Positions 6,359 through 17,198 are shown, numbered from the stretch's first letter. The stretch: 64,000 bases of DNA from Actinopolyspora lacussalsi (GCA_030803735.1 JAURUC010000001.1:3799501-3863500), one strand, 5' to 3'. Notes: generated by a model not told the origin, from the letters alone. A program made the numbers and translations.

Positions 6359-8944
6359 GTGGCGCTCGCGCTCTATCGCAAGTATCGACCGGCGACCTTC
6401 GGCGAGGTCGTGGGACAGTCACACGTTACGCAACCGCTGCGAACCGCGCTGGCCGCACAGCGGATCAACCACGCCTACCTGTTCTCCGGGCCCCGTGGGT
6501 GCGGCAAGACCTCCAGTGCGCGGATCCTCGCGCGTTCGCTGAACTGTGCCCAGGGCCCTACGGACGAGCCGTGCGGCGAATGCGACTCCTGCGTCGCGCT
6601 GGCTCCGGACGGTTCGGGCAGCGTGGACGTCGTCGAGATGGACGCCGCCAGTCACGGTGGTGTGGACGACGCGCGCGAACTGCGCGATCGGGCGGTGTTC
6701 GCCCCGGCGCAGTCGCGTTACCGGATCTTCGTCATCGACGAGGCCCACATGGTCACCCAGCAGGGGTTCAACGCCCTGCTCAAGATCGTGGAGGAGCCGC
6801 CCGACCACCTCGTCTTCGTGTTCGCCACCACCGAGCCGGACAAGGTGCTGACCACCATCAGGTCCCGCACCCACCACTACCCGTTCCGGCTGATCCCACC
6901 GGGTGAACTCCGCGAGCTGCTGGAACGGATCTGCGCCGAGGAAGGCGTCAGCGTGGATCCGGCGGTATATCCGCTGGCGATCAGCGCCGGGGGAGGCTCC
7001 GCCCGTGACGCGCTGAGCGTGCTGGACCAACTGGTCGCCGGTGCCGGTGCGGAGGGCATCACCTACGAGCGCGCCGTGGCGCTGCTCGGGGTCACCGACG
7101 TCGCCCTGATAGACGCGATGGTGGACGCGCTGGCCGCGAACGATCCGGCCACCGTCTACGGCACGGTGGACCGGGTCGTGGAGGCCGGTCACGATCCCCG
7201 CAGGTTCGCCTCCGATCTGCTGGACCGGTTGCGCGACCTCGTGTTGCTGCAGTCGGTACCGGACGCGGCGGAGCGCGGTCTCATCCAGAACGCCGGTGAC
7301 GGGATCGGCAGGATGCGCGAGCAGGCCGAGAAGCTCGGGACGGCCACGCTGACCCGGTTCGCCGAGATCGTGCACGCCGGGCTCTCCGAGATGCGCGGTG
7401 CCACCGCGCCCCGCTTGCTGCTGGAGTTGTTGTGCGCCCGCATGATGCTGCCCGCCGCTTCCGGGGAAGAGGCGGCGGTGCTGCAGCGCATCGAGCGGGT
7501 CGAGCGACGCATGACGGTGGCCCCGCCGACTTCCGGGGGAGGTGCGGAAGCCGCCCCGGCGACGCCCGCACCGGCCGCGCGGAGTGCCGCTCCGAGTGAA
7601 CCGGACGGCGGTTCGCCCTCGCCGGTCGCGGAGTCGGACCGTGCCGAGACACCCCCCGCACGGGCTGCCGGGGCCGGGCGGGACGGCGCCGCCGACGCGG
7701 GGAAGCCTCCCGAGCGTCCGGCGGGCGGCGATCGTGCCGCGACACCTCCCGAGGGACACGTCCAACGGGAGCAGCGGGCGAGTTCCCCCGAACCGGCGGA
7801 GGACGATTCGCGTGCGGGAGGCGGCAGGCCCGCCGCCGAGCTGCGCCAGGTGTGGAACGACCTGCTGCGTGCCGTGGCGGAGCGCAACCGGCCGACCCAG
7901 GCGCTGCTGCTGAACGCCTCGCTGGTGGATCTGCGGGACAACACGCTGGTGCTGTCGATGCCGACCGACGGACTGCGCAAGCAGTTCATGCAGGCTCGTC
8001 GCATCGACTACGTGCGGGAGGCGATGCGCGCGGTCGTCGGGGGCGATTGGGAGCTGGAGTGCCTCGTCGAGGGTGAGGAGCGGTCCACCCGCGCACCGGC
8101 CGCCACGCCGCAGCCCGAGCGTGGCGCCACAGAGCGGGGGGCAGCGGAGGCTCCGCGGTCGGCCGCGCCGCGAGCCCCCGCGACCGAGGCGGCTCCCGCT
8201 TCGGAGCGGTCCGCCGCCCCGAACGCACAACCGGCCGCCCCGAGCGCTGCCGCGGAACGTACTCCCGAGCCGGAGAGCCCTCCGGCGGAACCGGAGGTCA
8301 CCCCGCCTACGGCTGCTCCTCCCACCTCGGCTCCGGCCGTGTCGGACTCCCCGGGCACTTCCGAATCCTCCGTAGCGCCCGAGCCCCCGGCCGTCGCCGA
8401 GCCAAGCGCGGCGGCCGAACCTCCTGCGGCGGCCGAACCTCCCACGGCAGCCGAGTCCCCCGCCGCACCGGAGAGACCGGAGGCATCCGCGTCATCGGAA
8501 CCACCGGAACCGCCCCTGCCGCCGGAACCGCCTCCCGAATCGGATCCCGAGCCGCCCGAGTGGGAGGACGTCGGACCCGGTCCGCCACCGGAGCCGGACT
8601 TCGCGGCTTCGTCCCGTTCCGAACCACCAGGGGCCGAGTCCGCGGGGAACGAACCCCCCGGGGCCGGATCCTCGGATTCCCGGCCCGCGTCCTCCCGACC
8701 AGCGCCAGAATCCTCGGCTACCCCGGGGGGCCGGGCCGGTTCGGCGGATTCCGAAACCTCCCGGCCGGGCATCGCCGGTTCGGGAGCGGCGGGGTCGCCG
8801 GCTGAGAAGTACGCCGCTCCGGCCGGATCGGCCGCCGCGAGCACTGCCGAAGCCGCACCGCGTGACGGCTCGGTCGAACGCGATCCCGACGACGAGGCGG
8901 TCGAGTTACTGGTCAGCGAGCTCGGCGCGCGCAGACTCGACTAG
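6359..8944 (+). CDS. dnaX: DNA polymerase III subunit gamma/tau
   Basis: Clamp-loader ATPase that opens the beta sliding clamp and couples polymerase to helicase. I use GTG 6359 ([14 protein letters not shown]), the standard actinobacterial N-terminus; the frame is open further upstream but overlaps the SRP RNA. Walker A GPRGCGKT is at about 44-51, the zinc-binding Cys63/72/75/78 follow, and Walker B with DEAH is at 127-130. An ATPase lid and collar domain run to about residue 370. A tau-type domain ([20 protein letters not shown] onwards) sits near 495-570. Two long Pro/Glu/Ala/Ser-rich disordered regions, about 395-490 and about 575-845, make this protein (861 aa) longer than most DnaX. No slippery frameshift site for a short gamma form was seen. 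Confidence 0.96.
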   Translation: MALALYRKYRPATFGEVVGQSHVTQPLRTALAAQRINHAYLFSGPRGCGKTSSARILARSLNCAQGPTDEPCGECDSCVALAPDGSGSVDVVEMDAASHGGVDDARELRDRAVFAPAQSRYRIFVIDEAHMVTQQGFNALLKIVEEPPDHLVFVFATTEPDKVLTTIRSRTHHYPFRLIPPGELRELLERICAEEGVSVDPAVYPLAISAGGGSARDALSVLDQLVAGAGAEGITYERAVALLGVTDVALIDAMVDALAANDPATVYGTVDRVVEAGHDPRRFASDLLDRLRDLVLLQSVPDAAERGLIQNAGDGIGRMREQAEKLGTATLTRFAEIVHAGLSEMRGATAPRLLLELLCARMMLPAASGEEAAVLQRIERVERRMTVAPPTSGGGAEAAPATPAPAARSAAPSEPDGGSPSPVAESDRAETPPARAAGAGRDGAADAGKPPERPAGGDRAATPPEGHVQREQRASSPEPAEDDSRAGGGRPAAELRQVWNDLLRAVAERNRPTQALLLNASLVDLRDNTLVLSMPTDGLRKQFMQARRIDYVREAMRAVVGGDWELECLVEGEERSTRAPAATPQPERGATERGAAEAPRSAAPRAPATEAAPASERSAAPNAQPAAPSAAAERTPEPESPPAEPEVTPPTAAPPTSAPAVSDSPGTSESSVAPEPPAVAEPSAAAEPPAAAEPPTAAESPAAPERPEASASSEPPEPPLPPEPPPESDPEPPEWEDVGPGPPPEPDFAASSRSEPPGAESAGNEPPGAGSSDSRPASSRPAPESSATPGGRAGSADSETSRPGIAGSGAAGSPAEKYAAPAGSAAASTAEAAPRDGSVERDPDDEAVELLVSELGARRLD

Positions 8945-9063
8945 TGGGATCCGGTCCGCCCGGCCGGGCGCCCGCCACCGTCGCGGATCGACGACTACGC
9001 TGGACGGCAGGAGATGCCTCGCTCGAACAGGTGAGCCCAGCCGGAACCGGGAGAGGAGCCACG

Positions 9064-9423
9064 GTGCAACCAGGCGGTCAGCAACCCGACATGCAGGAAA
9101 TCATGAAGCAGGCGCAGGAGATGCAGCAGCAGCTGATGAATGCGCAGCAGGAACTCGCCGAGACGGAGGTGACCGGCACCGCCGGGGGCGGCATGGTCAC
9201 CGCCACCGTTACCGGCGCGGGAGAGTTGCAGTCCATGAGCATCGACCCCAAGGTCGTCGATCCCACGGACACCGAGACGCTGTCGGACATGGTCGTCGCG
9301 GCCGTCCGGGACGCCAACCGCGCCGCGCAACAGATGCAGGCGGACAAGATGGGGCCGTTGACCAACGCGCTGGGTGGCCAGGGCGGCACGGACATGGGCG
9401 GACTCGGTCTGCCGGGGATGTGA
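9064..9423 (+). CDS. YbaB/EbfC-family nucleoid-associated protein
   Basis: A 119-aa protein of the YbaB/EbfC family, small dimeric DNA-binding proteins widely encoded between dnaX and recR. An N-terminal amphipathic helix rich in Gln/Met ([20 protein letters not shown], about 10-29) is followed by the core [16 protein letters not shown] and the [16 protein letters not shown] segment, both hallmarks of the family. The C-terminus is Gly/Met-rich and flexible. GTG 9064 is chosen over upstream in-frame starts because GGGAGAGGAG lies just before it and the family begins here. recR starts 11 bp after the stop, so the two are co-transcribed. Confidence 0.93.
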   Translation: MQPGGQQPDMQEIMKQAQEMQQQLMNAQQELAETEVTGTAGGGMVTATVTGAGELQSMSIDPKVVDPTDTETLSDMVVAAVRDANRAAQQMQADKMGPLTNALGGQGGTDMGGLGLPGM

Positions 9424-9433
9424 CGGTAGTCGC

Positions 9434-10030
9434 GTGTACGAGGGGCCAGTACAGGATCTGATCGACGAGCTCGGCAGGTTGCCGGGGATCGGTCCGAAGG
9501 GTGCGCAGCGCATCGCCTTTCACCTGCTCTCCGCCGAGCCCGCCGACGTCACCCGGCTGCAGGACGCGTTGCAGCGGGTGAAGGAAGGCGTGGTGTTCTG
9601 CGAGGTCTGTGGCAACGTCTCCGAGCAGACGCGCTGCAGGATCTGCCAGGACACCAGGCGTGACCCGCGGTTGGTGTGCGTGGTCGAGGAGCCCAAGGAC
9701 GTGCTGGCCGTCGAACGCACCCGCGAGTTCCGGGGGCGTTACCACGTGCTCGGTGGTGCGCTTGATCCGCTCTCCGGGGTCGGGCCGGACCAGTTGCGGA
9801 TCCGCGATCTGGTCAGCCGGATCGGGGCCGACGAGGTGGCCGAGATCATCATCGCCACGGACCCCAACACCGAAGGGGAGGCGACGGCCACCTACCTCGT
9901 CCGGCTGTTGCAGGACTTTCCGGGGCTGAGCGTGACACGGCTCGCGTCCGGTCTGCCGATGGGAGGCGATCTCGAGTTCGCGGACGAGCTCACCCTCGGC
10001 AGGGCGTTGTCCGGAAGGCGATCCGTTTGA
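9434..10030 (+). CDS. recR: Recombination protein RecR
   Basis: RecR acts with RecO and RecF to load RecA at single-strand gaps. The protein is 198 aa, the normal length. The helix-hairpin-helix [17 protein letters not shown] is at about 12-28. A four-Cys zinc finger, [16 protein letters not shown], is at about 56-71. The Toprim domain carries [12 protein letters not shown] and [21 protein letters not shown] 9434 gives the family N-terminus [18 protein letters not shown]. It forms the usual dnaX-ybaB-recR order. Confidence 0.96.
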   Translation: MYEGPVQDLIDELGRLPGIGPKGAQRIAFHLLSAEPADVTRLQDALQRVKEGVVFCEVCGNVSEQTRCRICQDTRRDPRLVCVVEEPKDVLAVERTREFRGRYHVLGGALDPLSGVGPDQLRIRDLVSRIGADEVAEIIIATDPNTEGEATATYLVRLLQDFPGLSVTRLASGLPMGGDLEFADELTLGRALSGRRSV

Positions 10031-10064
10031 GCCGTTCGACCACTGCGAGTGGAGTGTTCCTCCG

Positions 10065-10751
10065 GTGAGCCGCTCGGTGGCGGGAGCCGCCGTTCGACCG
10101 GAGCGAGGCCACGGCGGTCGGGGGCGTCCTGTCGGCCGCTCCCGACCCGTGGCCCCCGGCTCACCGGTCGTGCGGCTGCCGCGCGCGGCTGATTCCGAAA
10201 CCGCGGCCTCGTTGGTGCACCGGGTGGGGCGCAGCGCGTCCCGGCTCGGTCCGGTGCGGTTGGTCGCGGTGGACGGTCCTTCCGGCGCCGGGAAGTCGAC
10301 GTTCGCCCGCGTGCTGCTCTCCGCCCTGGCCACGGCGGGGATCGACGCCGCGCTGCTCGGCACCGACGACTTCGCCACCTGGCGGGAACCGGTGGGCTGG
10401 TGGCCCCGGTTGCGCGAGGGTGTGCTGGATCCGTTGTCGCGGGGACGTGCCGGTCGCTACCGGCGCACCGAGTGGCCCGCCGGAGTGCCGGTGCCCGGGG
10501 CGCTGATCGACGTCCCCGTTCCGGAGGTGCTGCTGCTCGAAGGGGTCTCGGCGGGCAGACGTTCGGTCGCGAGCCGCCTTTCGGCACTGATCTGGATGGA
10601 GCCACCCGACTCGGCCACCCGGCTGGAGCGCGCGGTGCTGCGGGACGGTGCGGCGACCCGTCCCGAACTCCTCCGCTGGCAGCGGTTCGAACGGGTGTGG
10701 TTCCGCTCGGATCGCACCGGACAGCGTGCCGACTTCGTGCTGCGGGGCTGA
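10065..10751 (+). CDS. P-loop kinase of the uridine kinase-like type
   Basis: A 228-aa cytoplasmic nucleotide-binding protein. Walker A is GPSGAGKST at about residues 72-80, preceded by [25 protein letters not shown] follows, the position where uridine kinases hold their DDFY motif and substrate loop. A second acidic strand, [11 protein letters not shown], fits Walker B. The C-terminus with [17 protein letters not shown] resembles the lid. The first 50 residues are Arg/Pro/Gly-rich with no family features, so the true start may lie a little downstream. It is conserved next to recR in related actinomycetes as far as I recall. Substrate unknown. Confidence 0.82.
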   Translation: MSRSVAGAAVRPERGHGGRGRPVGRSRPVAPGSPVVRLPRAADSETAASLVHRVGRSASRLGPVRLVAVDGPSGAGKSTFARVLLSALATAGIDAALLGTDDFATWREPVGWWPRLREGVLDPLSRGRAGRYRRTEWPAGVPVPGALIDVPVPEVLLLEGVSAGRRSVASRLSALIWMEPPDSATRLERAVLRDGAATRPELLRWQRFERVWFRSDRTGQRADFVLRG

Positions 10752-10978
10752 CGAACCGCCCCGCGACTCCTGACGGTCTTCGAAAATCCACTCGTTCGAG
10801 TGAGTCGTGTTGCATAGTATTTCCGGCTGTGACCAGGGTTTTCACAAATTTTTCCCAGATTTGCCGAATATTAGGCCGAACGTTGTAGCCGAATCGTAAT
10901 CCTGTGAACCTGATCCGGATACATTCCTCGGGTTACCGTCTCTCTCACTTTGCGAGACGTGAGTTACCGAGGTGAGTG

Positions 10979-12664
10979 ATGGGTGCAGCCGCCGGGCCGG
11001 GGTTCCGGTTATCGAGAGTGGGGCGCAGGCTTGTGACGGTCGGGCTGACCGCCGTGCTTGCCACGTCCCTGTCCGCGTGCGTGCAGTCGCAGCGCGGTGA
11101 GGACAGCGGGCAGACCATGGTTTTCGGAGCGCCGGGAGCTCCGGCCCTGTTCGACCCGTTCTACGCCTCCGACGGCGAGACCTTCCGGGTCACCCGACAG
11201 ATGATGGAGGGACTCGTCGGTTTCGAGTCGGGCGGAGTCGAGGTCGAGCCCGAACTCGCCACCGACTGGACTTCCTCGGAGGACGGTACGAAGTGGACCT
11301 TCCAGCTCCGCGAGGGCGTGAAGTTCCACGACGGCACCGACTTCAACGCCGAGGCCGTCTGCGCCAACTTCGAACGCTGGTACAACCAGACCGGCACCGG
11401 GCAGAGCTCCGCGCTGTCGTACTACTGGATCGAGACCTTCGGCGGATTCGCCGGTGGCGACGAACCCTCGCTGTTCTCCTCCTGCGAGGCATCGGACCCC
11501 ACCACCGCGGTGATCAACCTGACTCGCGCGACCTCCAAGTTCCCCGCCGCGCTCGGGCTGGACTCGTTCAGCATGCAGTCGCCCACGGCGATGAAGGAGT
11601 ACGAGGCCGACAAGGTCGTGGCCAAGGGATCCGGTTTCGAGTACTCCGAGTACGCCAGGAAACACCCCACCGGTACGGGCCCGTTCCAGTTCGACTCCTA
11701 CGACCAGAACAACCAGTCCGTGGTGTTGCATCGCAACGACGACTACTGGGGTGACAAGGCCAACCTCGACCGGCTCATCTTCAAGGTGATCTCCGACGAG
11801 TCGGTTCGCAAGCAGGAACTGCTCTCCGGCGGGATCGACGGCTACGACTTCCCGAACCCGGCCGACCTGGACTCGCTGCGGCAGCAGGACTTCAACGTGC
11901 AGGTCCGCGAGCCGTTCAACGTGCTGTACCTGGGCATGTCGCAGAAGAACAACCCGGCGCTGCGCAAGCTGAAGGTCCGCAAGGCGCTGGCCTACGCGAT
12001 CAACCGCGAGAACCTGGTCAACGCCAACCTACCGGGCGGCGCCGAGGTCGCCAACCTGTTCTATCCGTCCAGCGTGGATGGGTACACCGAGGACGTGGCG
12101 AAGTACTCCTACGACCCGGAGAAGGCCAAGCGACTCCTGAACGAGGCGGGACACTCCGACCTCACCATCGAATTCTGGTGGCCCACCCAGGTGACGCGGC
12201 CCTACATGCCCGACCCGCGCGGCATCTTCAACTCGCTTGCCGGGGACATGCGCAAGGCGGGCATCAACGTCGAACCGGTCAGCAAACCCTGGAACGGCGG
12301 TTACATCTCCGACGCGAACAAGGGCGACGCCGAGGTCTTCCTGCTCGGCTGGACCGGTGACTACAACTCCCCGGACAACTTCATCGGCACCTTCTTCGGC
12401 TCGACGGAGAACCAGTTCTACACCAAGCCCGCGCCCTGGGGCGAAGAGCTGGCCAACCGGTTGGACGCCGCGGACAAGGAACCGGATCCGACCAAGCGGG
12501 AGCGGATGTACACCGAGATCAACCGTGACCTGAAGTCGAAGTACCTGCCCGCCGTGCCGCTCTCGCACTCGCCGCCCGCGATCGTGACCGCCCCGCACGT
12601 CAAGGGACTGGTCACCTCGCCGCTGACCGCCGAGGAGTTCGCCTCGGTGAGCATCGAGAAGTAG
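10979..12664 (+). CDS. Oligopeptide/dipeptide ABC transporter substrate-binding lipoprotein
   Basis: Extracytoplasmic binding protein of the SBP family 5 (DppA/OppA) that feeds peptides or similar solutes to the permease encoded next to it. The signal peptide ends in the lipobox LSAC, with the lipidated Cys near residue 34 after ATG 10979. Typical family segments follow: ATDWTSSEDGTKWTFQLREGVKFHDGTDFNAE and HPTGTGPFQFDSYDQNNQSVVLHRNDDYWG, then the C-terminal lobe. Length is about 561 aa. GAGGTGAG precedes the start; a GTG one codon upstream is an alternative. It is the first gene of a five-gene same-strand importer operon. Confidence 0.95.
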   Translation: MGAAAGPGFRLSRVGRRLVTVGLTAVLATSLSACVQSQRGEDSGQTMVFGAPGAPALFDPFYASDGETFRVTRQMMEGLVGFESGGVEVEPELATDWTSSEDGTKWTFQLREGVKFHDGTDFNAEAVCANFERWYNQTGTGQSSALSYYWIETFGGFAGGDEPSLFSSCEASDPTTAVINLTRATSKFPAALGLDSFSMQSPTAMKEYEADKVVAKGSGFEYSEYARKHPTGTGPFQFDSYDQNNQSVVLHRNDDYWGDKANLDRLIFKVISDESVRKQELLSGGIDGYDFPNPADLDSLRQQDFNVQVREPFNVLYLGMSQKNNPALRKLKVRKALAYAINRENLVNANLPGGAEVANLFYPSSVDGYTEDVAKYSYDPEKAKRLLNEAGHSDLTIEFWWPTQVTRPYMPDPRGIFNSLAGDMRKAGINVEPVSKPWNGGYISDANKGDAEVFLLGWTGDYNSPDNFIGTFFGSTENQFYTKPAPWGEELANRLDAADKEPDPTKRERMYTEINRDLKSKYLPAVPLSHSPPAIVTAPHVKGLVTSPLTAEEFASVSIEK

Positions 12665-12713
12665 TTCCAGGGCAGCGCCCAGGTTTTTCCGTCGAGAACG
12701 TAAGGATCCCGGT

Positions 12714-13724
12714 TTGCTTCGTTACACGGTCCGGCGACTCGGCCAGCTGTTGATCGTCACGGTCGTGCTGTCGGTCCTGCTGTTCGGATGGCTGCGGGCG
12801 CTGCCGGGTGGCCCGGTCTCCGCACTCCTCGGTGAGCGTGCCACCGAGGAGTCCCGAGCCCGACTGGTACAGCAGCTCGGGCTCGACCAACCGCTGTACG
12901 TGCAGTACTGGAAGTTCATGCAGCGGGCGATCACGGGTGATTTCGGCGTCTCCACCGGGGTGCAGCCGGGCACCCCGGCCATGGAGGTGTTCCTGCAGCG
13001 CATGCCGGCCACGCTCGAACTCTCGGTGCTGGCGCTGCTGCTCGCGGTCGCCGTGGGCATCCCCCTGGGCTACTTCGCGGCCCGCAGGCAGGGCGGCTGG
13101 CTGGACAACCTCAGCATCACCTGGTCGCTGATCGGCGTGGCGGTTCCGGTGTTCTTCCTCGCCTTCCTGCTCAAGTACGTCTTCGCCATCGAGTTCGGCG
13201 TACTGCCCGCCTCGGGAAGACAGGCGGCGGGGATCGACGCCACCCACGCCACCGGCTTCTTCGTCCTCGACGGGCTGCTCACCACGGAGTGGGACGCGGC
13301 GTGGAACGCCCTGATCCACCTGCTGCTGCCCGCGATCGCGCTGTCCACGATCCCGTTCGCGGTGATCTTCCGGCTCACCCGGGCATCGGTGCTCGACGTG
13401 GTCGAGGAGGACTACGTGCGCACCGCCCGCTCCAAGGGGCTCGGGGCGATGGTGGTGCGCGGCAGGCACATCCTGCGCAACGCGATGCTTCCCGTGGTCA
13501 CCACCATCGGGTTGCAGACCGGCGCGCTGCTCTCCGGGGCGGTGCTGACCGAGCAGGTCTTCAACATCCCCGGGATCGGACAGGCACTCTCGCTGGGTTT
13601 CCAACGGCAGGACTACGCCGTGCTGCAAGTGGTGATCCTCGCCACCGCGATGGTCTACGTGCTGGTCAACCTGCTCGTCGACCTCGCCTACGCGGCGATC
13701 GACCCGAGACTCCGGACACGCTGA
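12714..13724 (+). CDS. Peptide ABC transporter permease, DppB/OppB type
   Basis: Inner-membrane permease of 336 aa with six predicted transmembrane helices, starting with LLIVTVVLSVLLFGWL right after a short cytoplasmic N-terminus. The DppB-type N-terminal pattern RYTVRRLGQLL is present. The cytoplasmic EAA-like loop that contacts the ATPases is YVRTARSKGLGAMVVRGRHILRNAMLP at about 235-262. TTG 12714 is the start, with AAGGATC just upstream and the family N-terminus LRYTVRRL. It lies 49 bp after the binding-protein gene. The partner permease starts 67 bp after its stop. Confidence 0.94.
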   Translation: MLRYTVRRLGQLLIVTVVLSVLLFGWLRALPGGPVSALLGERATEESRARLVQQLGLDQPLYVQYWKFMQRAITGDFGVSTGVQPGTPAMEVFLQRMPATLELSVLALLLAVAVGIPLGYFAARRQGGWLDNLSITWSLIGVAVPVFFLAFLLKYVFAIEFGVLPASGRQAAGIDATHATGFFVLDGLLTTEWDAAWNALIHLLLPAIALSTIPFAVIFRLTRASVLDVVEEDYVRTARSKGLGAMVVRGRHILRNAMLPVVTTIGLQTGALLSGAVLTEQVFNIPGIGQALSLGFQRQDYAVLQVVILATAMVYVLVNLLVDLAYAAIDPRLRTR

Positions 13725-13791
13725 TCGAAGCGGGGTGCTCGCCACCGAGCCTGCCAACACGACGGAAAGTATCAGTGAGAGGTCGCGCACA

Positions 13792-14727
13792 GTGCTGGGT
13801 ACACAACGCAAGGAGCGCATCGACGGGCTGGCCGAGTCCGGTGGGGACACCACCGCGGGTGTCAGCCTGGCGGCCTCGGCATGGCGACGGTTGCGTCGCA
13901 GCCCGACGTTTCTCGTGGGTGCGGGGATCATCTGCGCCTTCGTGCTGCTCGCCCTGGTGTCGCCGATACTGGCGCAACACGATCCCGCCCTGCGGCTGCT
14001 GGAGGAGCAGGTCTCCCGCGCGGACAACGAGATCCCCGCCCCACAGCCCGGCTTCCCGCTGGGTGGTGACCAGTACGGACGGCCGTTGCTGTCCCGGGTG
14101 CTGCTCGGCTCACAGCAGACACTGCTGGTCGCGCTGCTGGCCACGGTGATCGGTCTGGGCGGCGGGCTGACCCTGGGCATCCTGGCTGGCGCCTTCGGCG
14201 GCTGGGTCGACACCCTGGTGATGCGCGTGGTCGACGTGATGCTCTCGGTGCCCTCGCTGCTGCTGGCCGTCTCCATCGGAGCGCTGTTCCAGCAGCAGTC
14301 CCAGTTCACCGTGATCATCGCGGTCGCGACGGTGCAGATACCGATATTCGGCAGGCTGCTGCGCGGCACCATGCTCGCCCAGCGGGCGAGCGATCACGTG
14401 CTGGCGGCCCGCGCGCTGGGGGTGCGCCAGCGCTCCATCGTCTTCCGACACATGCTTCCCAACGCGCTCGGCCCGGTGATCGTGCAGGCCACGCTGATGC
14501 TCGCGGTGGCCATCATCGACGCCGCGGCGCTCTCCTTCCTCGGCCTGGGAGCGGCCGACACCTCGACACCCGAATGGGGGCAGATGCTCGGCTCGGCGCA
14601 GAACTTCTTCGACACCCACCCGCACCTGGCCTTCTGGCCCGCCGGCTGCATCATCGTCGTCGCGCTCGGTTTCACGCTCGTCGGTGAGTCGATGCGGGAC
14701 GCCCTCGACCCGAAGAAGCGGCGGTGA
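13792..14727 (+). CDS. Peptide ABC transporter permease, DppC/OppC type
   Basis: Second membrane subunit of the importer, about 311 aa. It has a long N-terminal cytoplasmic tail, a first helix (FLVGAGIICAFVLLALVSPI), a periplasmic loop ending LGGDQYGRPLLSRVLLGS (the DppC signature), and the EAA loop VLAARALGVRQRSIVFRHMLPNAL. The start is chosen at GTG 13792, which has GAGAGG at a suitable distance; an in-frame GTG at 13735 would add 19 residues. The stop overlaps the next gene's GTG by 4 bp, indicating translational coupling to the ATPases. Confidence 0.92.
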   Translation: MLGTQRKERIDGLAESGGDTTAGVSLAASAWRRLRRSPTFLVGAGIICAFVLLALVSPILAQHDPALRLLEEQVSRADNEIPAPQPGFPLGGDQYGRPLLSRVLLGSQQTLLVALLATVIGLGGGLTLGILAGAFGGWVDTLVMRVVDVMLSVPSLLLAVSIGALFQQQSQFTVIIAVATVQIPIFGRLLRGTMLAQRASDHVLAARALGVRQRSIVFRHMLPNALGPVIVQATLMLAVAIIDAAALSFLGLGAADTSTPEWGQMLGSAQNFFDTHPHLAFWPAGCIIVVALGFTLVGESMRDALDPKKRR

Positions 14728-15731
14728 ACGGCGACATGGCATTGCTGGAAGTGCGCGACCTGTCCGTGCGGTTCGTCCGCAAGAGCGAACCGACGGTCCC
14801 GGCGGTGGACGGTGTCTCGTTCGACGTGCACCCCGGAAGCACGGTGGGTCTCGTCGGCGAGTCCGGATGCGGCAAGTCCGTCACCTCGCTCGCGATCATG
14901 GGGCTGCTCCCGCAGCGCGGGACCGAGGTGTCCGGCTCGGTGAACCTGGAAGGCAGCGAACTGCTGCGGCTCTCCCAGCGGGAGTTCGACCGGCGCAGGG
15001 GCAAGGACCTCGGCATGGTCTTCCAGGATCCGCTGACCTCCCTCAACCCCGTCGTGCCCATCGGGCTGCAGGTTTCCGAGGTCATCGAACGTCACCGCGG
15101 GCTCTCGCGCCGCGACGCGTCCCGCGAGGCCGCGAAGCTGCTGGAGCGGGTCGGCATTCCGGACCCGGACCGCAGGCTCAAGGAGTACTCGCACCAGCTC
15201 TCCGGCGGGATGCGGCAGCGCGCCCTGATAGCCATGGCGCTGGCCTGCGAACCTCGGCTGCTGATAGCCGACGAGCCCACCACCGCCCTCGACGTGACCA
15301 TCCAGGCGCAGATCCTGACCCTGCTCAAGGAACTCGTCGCCGAGACCGGAACAGCGTTGATCATGATCACCCACGACCTGGGAGTGGTCGCGGGGATGTG
15401 CGACGAGGTCAACGTGCTCTACGCCGGACGAATCGTGGAACGCGCCCAGCGGCACGAGCTGTTCTCCCGGCCGCGGCATCCCTACACCGCCGGGCTGATG
15501 GCCTCGGTGCCGCGGCTGGACTCCCCGCGAGGACAGCGGCTGGCTCCGATCGAGGGGTCGGTGGCCGACAACATTCCCTGGGAGGGAGGATGCGCCTTCA
15601 GCCCGCGCTGCGGCAACGCCCTCGCGGTGTGCGGCGAACGCGCGCCCGAACTCGAAACCATCGAGCAGGGCAGGCTGCTGCGCTGCCACAACCCGATCGG
15701 TGCCGCGGAACTGGAGCGTGCCCATGACTGA
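14724..15731 (+). CDS. Peptide ABC transporter ATPase, DppD/OppD type
   Basis: Cytoplasmic ATPase subunit, 335 aa. Walker A GESGCGKS is near residues 46-53, the Q-loop is [12 protein letters not shown], the ABC signature is LSGGMRQR, and Walker B is [13 protein letters not shown] with the H-loop MITHDLG. The C-terminal oligopeptide-type extension carries the conserved cysteines of the OppD/F iron-sulphur or zinc motif ([14 protein letters not shown]...C). GTG 14724 overlaps the permease stop; ATG 14736 (MALLEVRDL) is an alternative start. Confidence 0.95.
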   Translation: MNGDMALLEVRDLSVRFVRKSEPTVPAVDGVSFDVHPGSTVGLVGESGCGKSVTSLAIMGLLPQRGTEVSGSVNLEGSELLRLSQREFDRRRGKDLGMVFQDPLTSLNPVVPIGLQVSEVIERHRGLSRRDASREAAKLLERVGIPDPDRRLKEYSHQLSGGMRQRALIAMALACEPRLLIADEPTTALDVTIQAQILTLLKELVAETGTALIMITHDLGVVAGMCDEVNVLYAGRIVERAQRHELFSRPRHPYTAGLMASVPRLDSPRGQRLAPIEGSVADNIPWEGGCAFSPRCGNALAVCGERAPELETIEQGRLLRCHNPIGAAELERAHD

Positions 15732-16839
15732 TTCGAGCCGCACCATCACGGGTTCCGAGACCTCGCCCGTCGGTACGGACCCTTCGGACCCGGCGGCGGA
15801 CTCCCTGCTGGAGATCGACGACCTGCGGGTGCACTTCCCGATCAAGCGGGGAATCGTGCTGGACCGCACCGTGGGCCACGTATACGCGGTGGACGGGGTG
15901 TCGCTGCGCGTCGGTCGCGGCGAGACCTACGGACTGGTGGGGGAGTCCGGCTGTGGCAAGTCCACACTGGGCAAGGCGGTGCTCCGGCTGGAACGGCCCA
16001 CCGGCGGTTCGATCCGCTTCGACGGTACGGACATGGCCCGGATGTCGGGTGAACCGCTGCGGCGGATGCGGCGGCGAATGCAGATGGTCTTCCAGGACAC
16101 GTTGTCCTCGCTGGACCCGAGGCAGTCCGTCGAATCGCTGCTCGTGGAGGGGATGCGGGCGCACGGACTCGACAAGGGAGGGGGGAACACCGAGCGCGAA
16201 CTGCGCGAGCTGCTCTCCTCCGTCGGGCTGCCCGCCTCGGCGCTGCGCAAGTACCCGCACGAGTTCTCGGGCGGTCAGCGGCAGCGCATCGGCATCGCCC
16301 GGGCGCTGGCCGTGCGCCCGGACCTCGTGGTCGCGGACGAGCCGGTCTCCGCGCTGGACGTCTCGGTGCAGGCCCAGGTGCTGAACCTGCTGGAGGACCT
16401 GCAGGAGGAGTTCGGCCTCACCTACCTGGTGATCGCGCACGATCTCGCCGTGGTGCGACACGTGGCGCGGCGTATCGGGGTGATGTATCTGGGCGGTCTG
16501 GTCGAGGAGTCCGATTCGGACGTGCTGTACGAACAACCGCTGCACCCCTACACCAGGGCGCTGCTCTCCGCGGTGCCCGTGCCGGAACCGGAGGTCGAGG
16601 ACCAGCGGGAGCGGATACTGCTTTCCGGGGACCTGCCGTCACCCGCCTCGCCGCCCACCGGGTGCCGATTCCACACCAGGTGCCCGTGGCGGCAGCCCAC
16701 GCGCTGCGACTCCGAACGTCCCGAGCTGCGCGACGTCGGAGGTGGGCACCGGGTGGCCTGTCACTACGCCGAGGAGATCCGCGACGGAATCATCACCCCG
16801 AACTCGGTCGAGGGAAACTCTTCCGCTGGGGTTTCGTAG
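15724..16839 (+). CDS. Peptide ABC transporter ATPase, DppF/OppF type
   Basis: Second ATPase, about 371 aa, starting at ATG 15724 inside the end of the preceding gene (8-bp overlap). A 35-residue Ser/Thr/Asp-rich N-terminal tail precedes the ABC domain. Walker A is [10 protein letters not shown]-loop [14 protein letters not shown], signature [15 protein letters not shown], Walker [14 protein letters not shown]-loop VIAHDL. The C-terminal Cys cluster is [16 protein letters not shown]...C. With the other four genes this makes a complete importer. A GGTTCC/GGAACC hairpin follows the stop at 16842-16858. Confidence 0.95.
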   Translation: MTDSSRTITGSETSPVGTDPSDPAADSLLEIDDLRVHFPIKRGIVLDRTVGHVYAVDGVSLRVGRGETYGLVGESGCGKSTLGKAVLRLERPTGGSIRFDGTDMARMSGEPLRRMRRRMQMVFQDTLSSLDPRQSVESLLVEGMRAHGLDKGGGNTERELRELLSSVGLPASALRKYPHEFSGGQRQRIGIARALAVRPDLVVADEPVSALDVSVQAQVLNLLEDLQEEFGLTYLVIAHDLAVVRHVARRIGVMYLGGLVEESDSDVLYEQPLHPYTRALLSAVPVPEPEVEDQRERILLSGDLPSPASPPTGCRFHTRCPWRQPTRCDSERPELRDVGGGHRVACHYAEEIRDGIITPNSVEGNSSAGVS

Positions 16840-16850
16840 CCGGTTCCGTG

Positions 16851-17050
16851 GCGGAACCTCGCGCACGGCTCTCGCTCCGGGGAGGCCCGACATCGGGTAG
16901 CGACCTACACAACGTCGGGCCTTCCTCGCGAGAGCCGCACGCGAGAACCCGCGGTGGTGCCGACCGTGGGGGTGGTCGGAGTTCGGCTCGTGAGGGTGGT
17001 CGGAGTGCGGCCCGCGTCGAAGCGACGCGGCGATTTCGCGAGAAATTGAC
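16851..17050 (+). repeat. Composite dispersed palindromic repeat, copy 1
   Basis: The gap 16840-17198 holds no gene. Its first part (GCGGAACCTC at 16851, then CACGGCTCTCGCT and CCCGACATCGGGTAGCGACC, later CGCGAGAGCCG) contains internal inverted repeats. The last part ends GCGATTTCGCGAGAAATTG at 17030-17048. Essentially the same order, reverse-complemented, recurs at 46655-46834. Parts recur at 22409-22457, 30590-30645, 33716-33734 and 46338-46388. It behaves like a REP/MITE-type element; no coding capacity is seen. Confidence 0.8.
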
Positions 17051-17198
17051 ACCCACCCGGGCCGGACCACCCCTTCGTGGTCGGGGTTCGGGATCGGAAC
17101 GGTATCGATCATGTCCCCGTTGGGATGACGTACGTTGCTCGGACGTCTCGTACCGGATTGACTGTGCTGGTGCCGATCGACCCGAACGGAGGTGTGTG

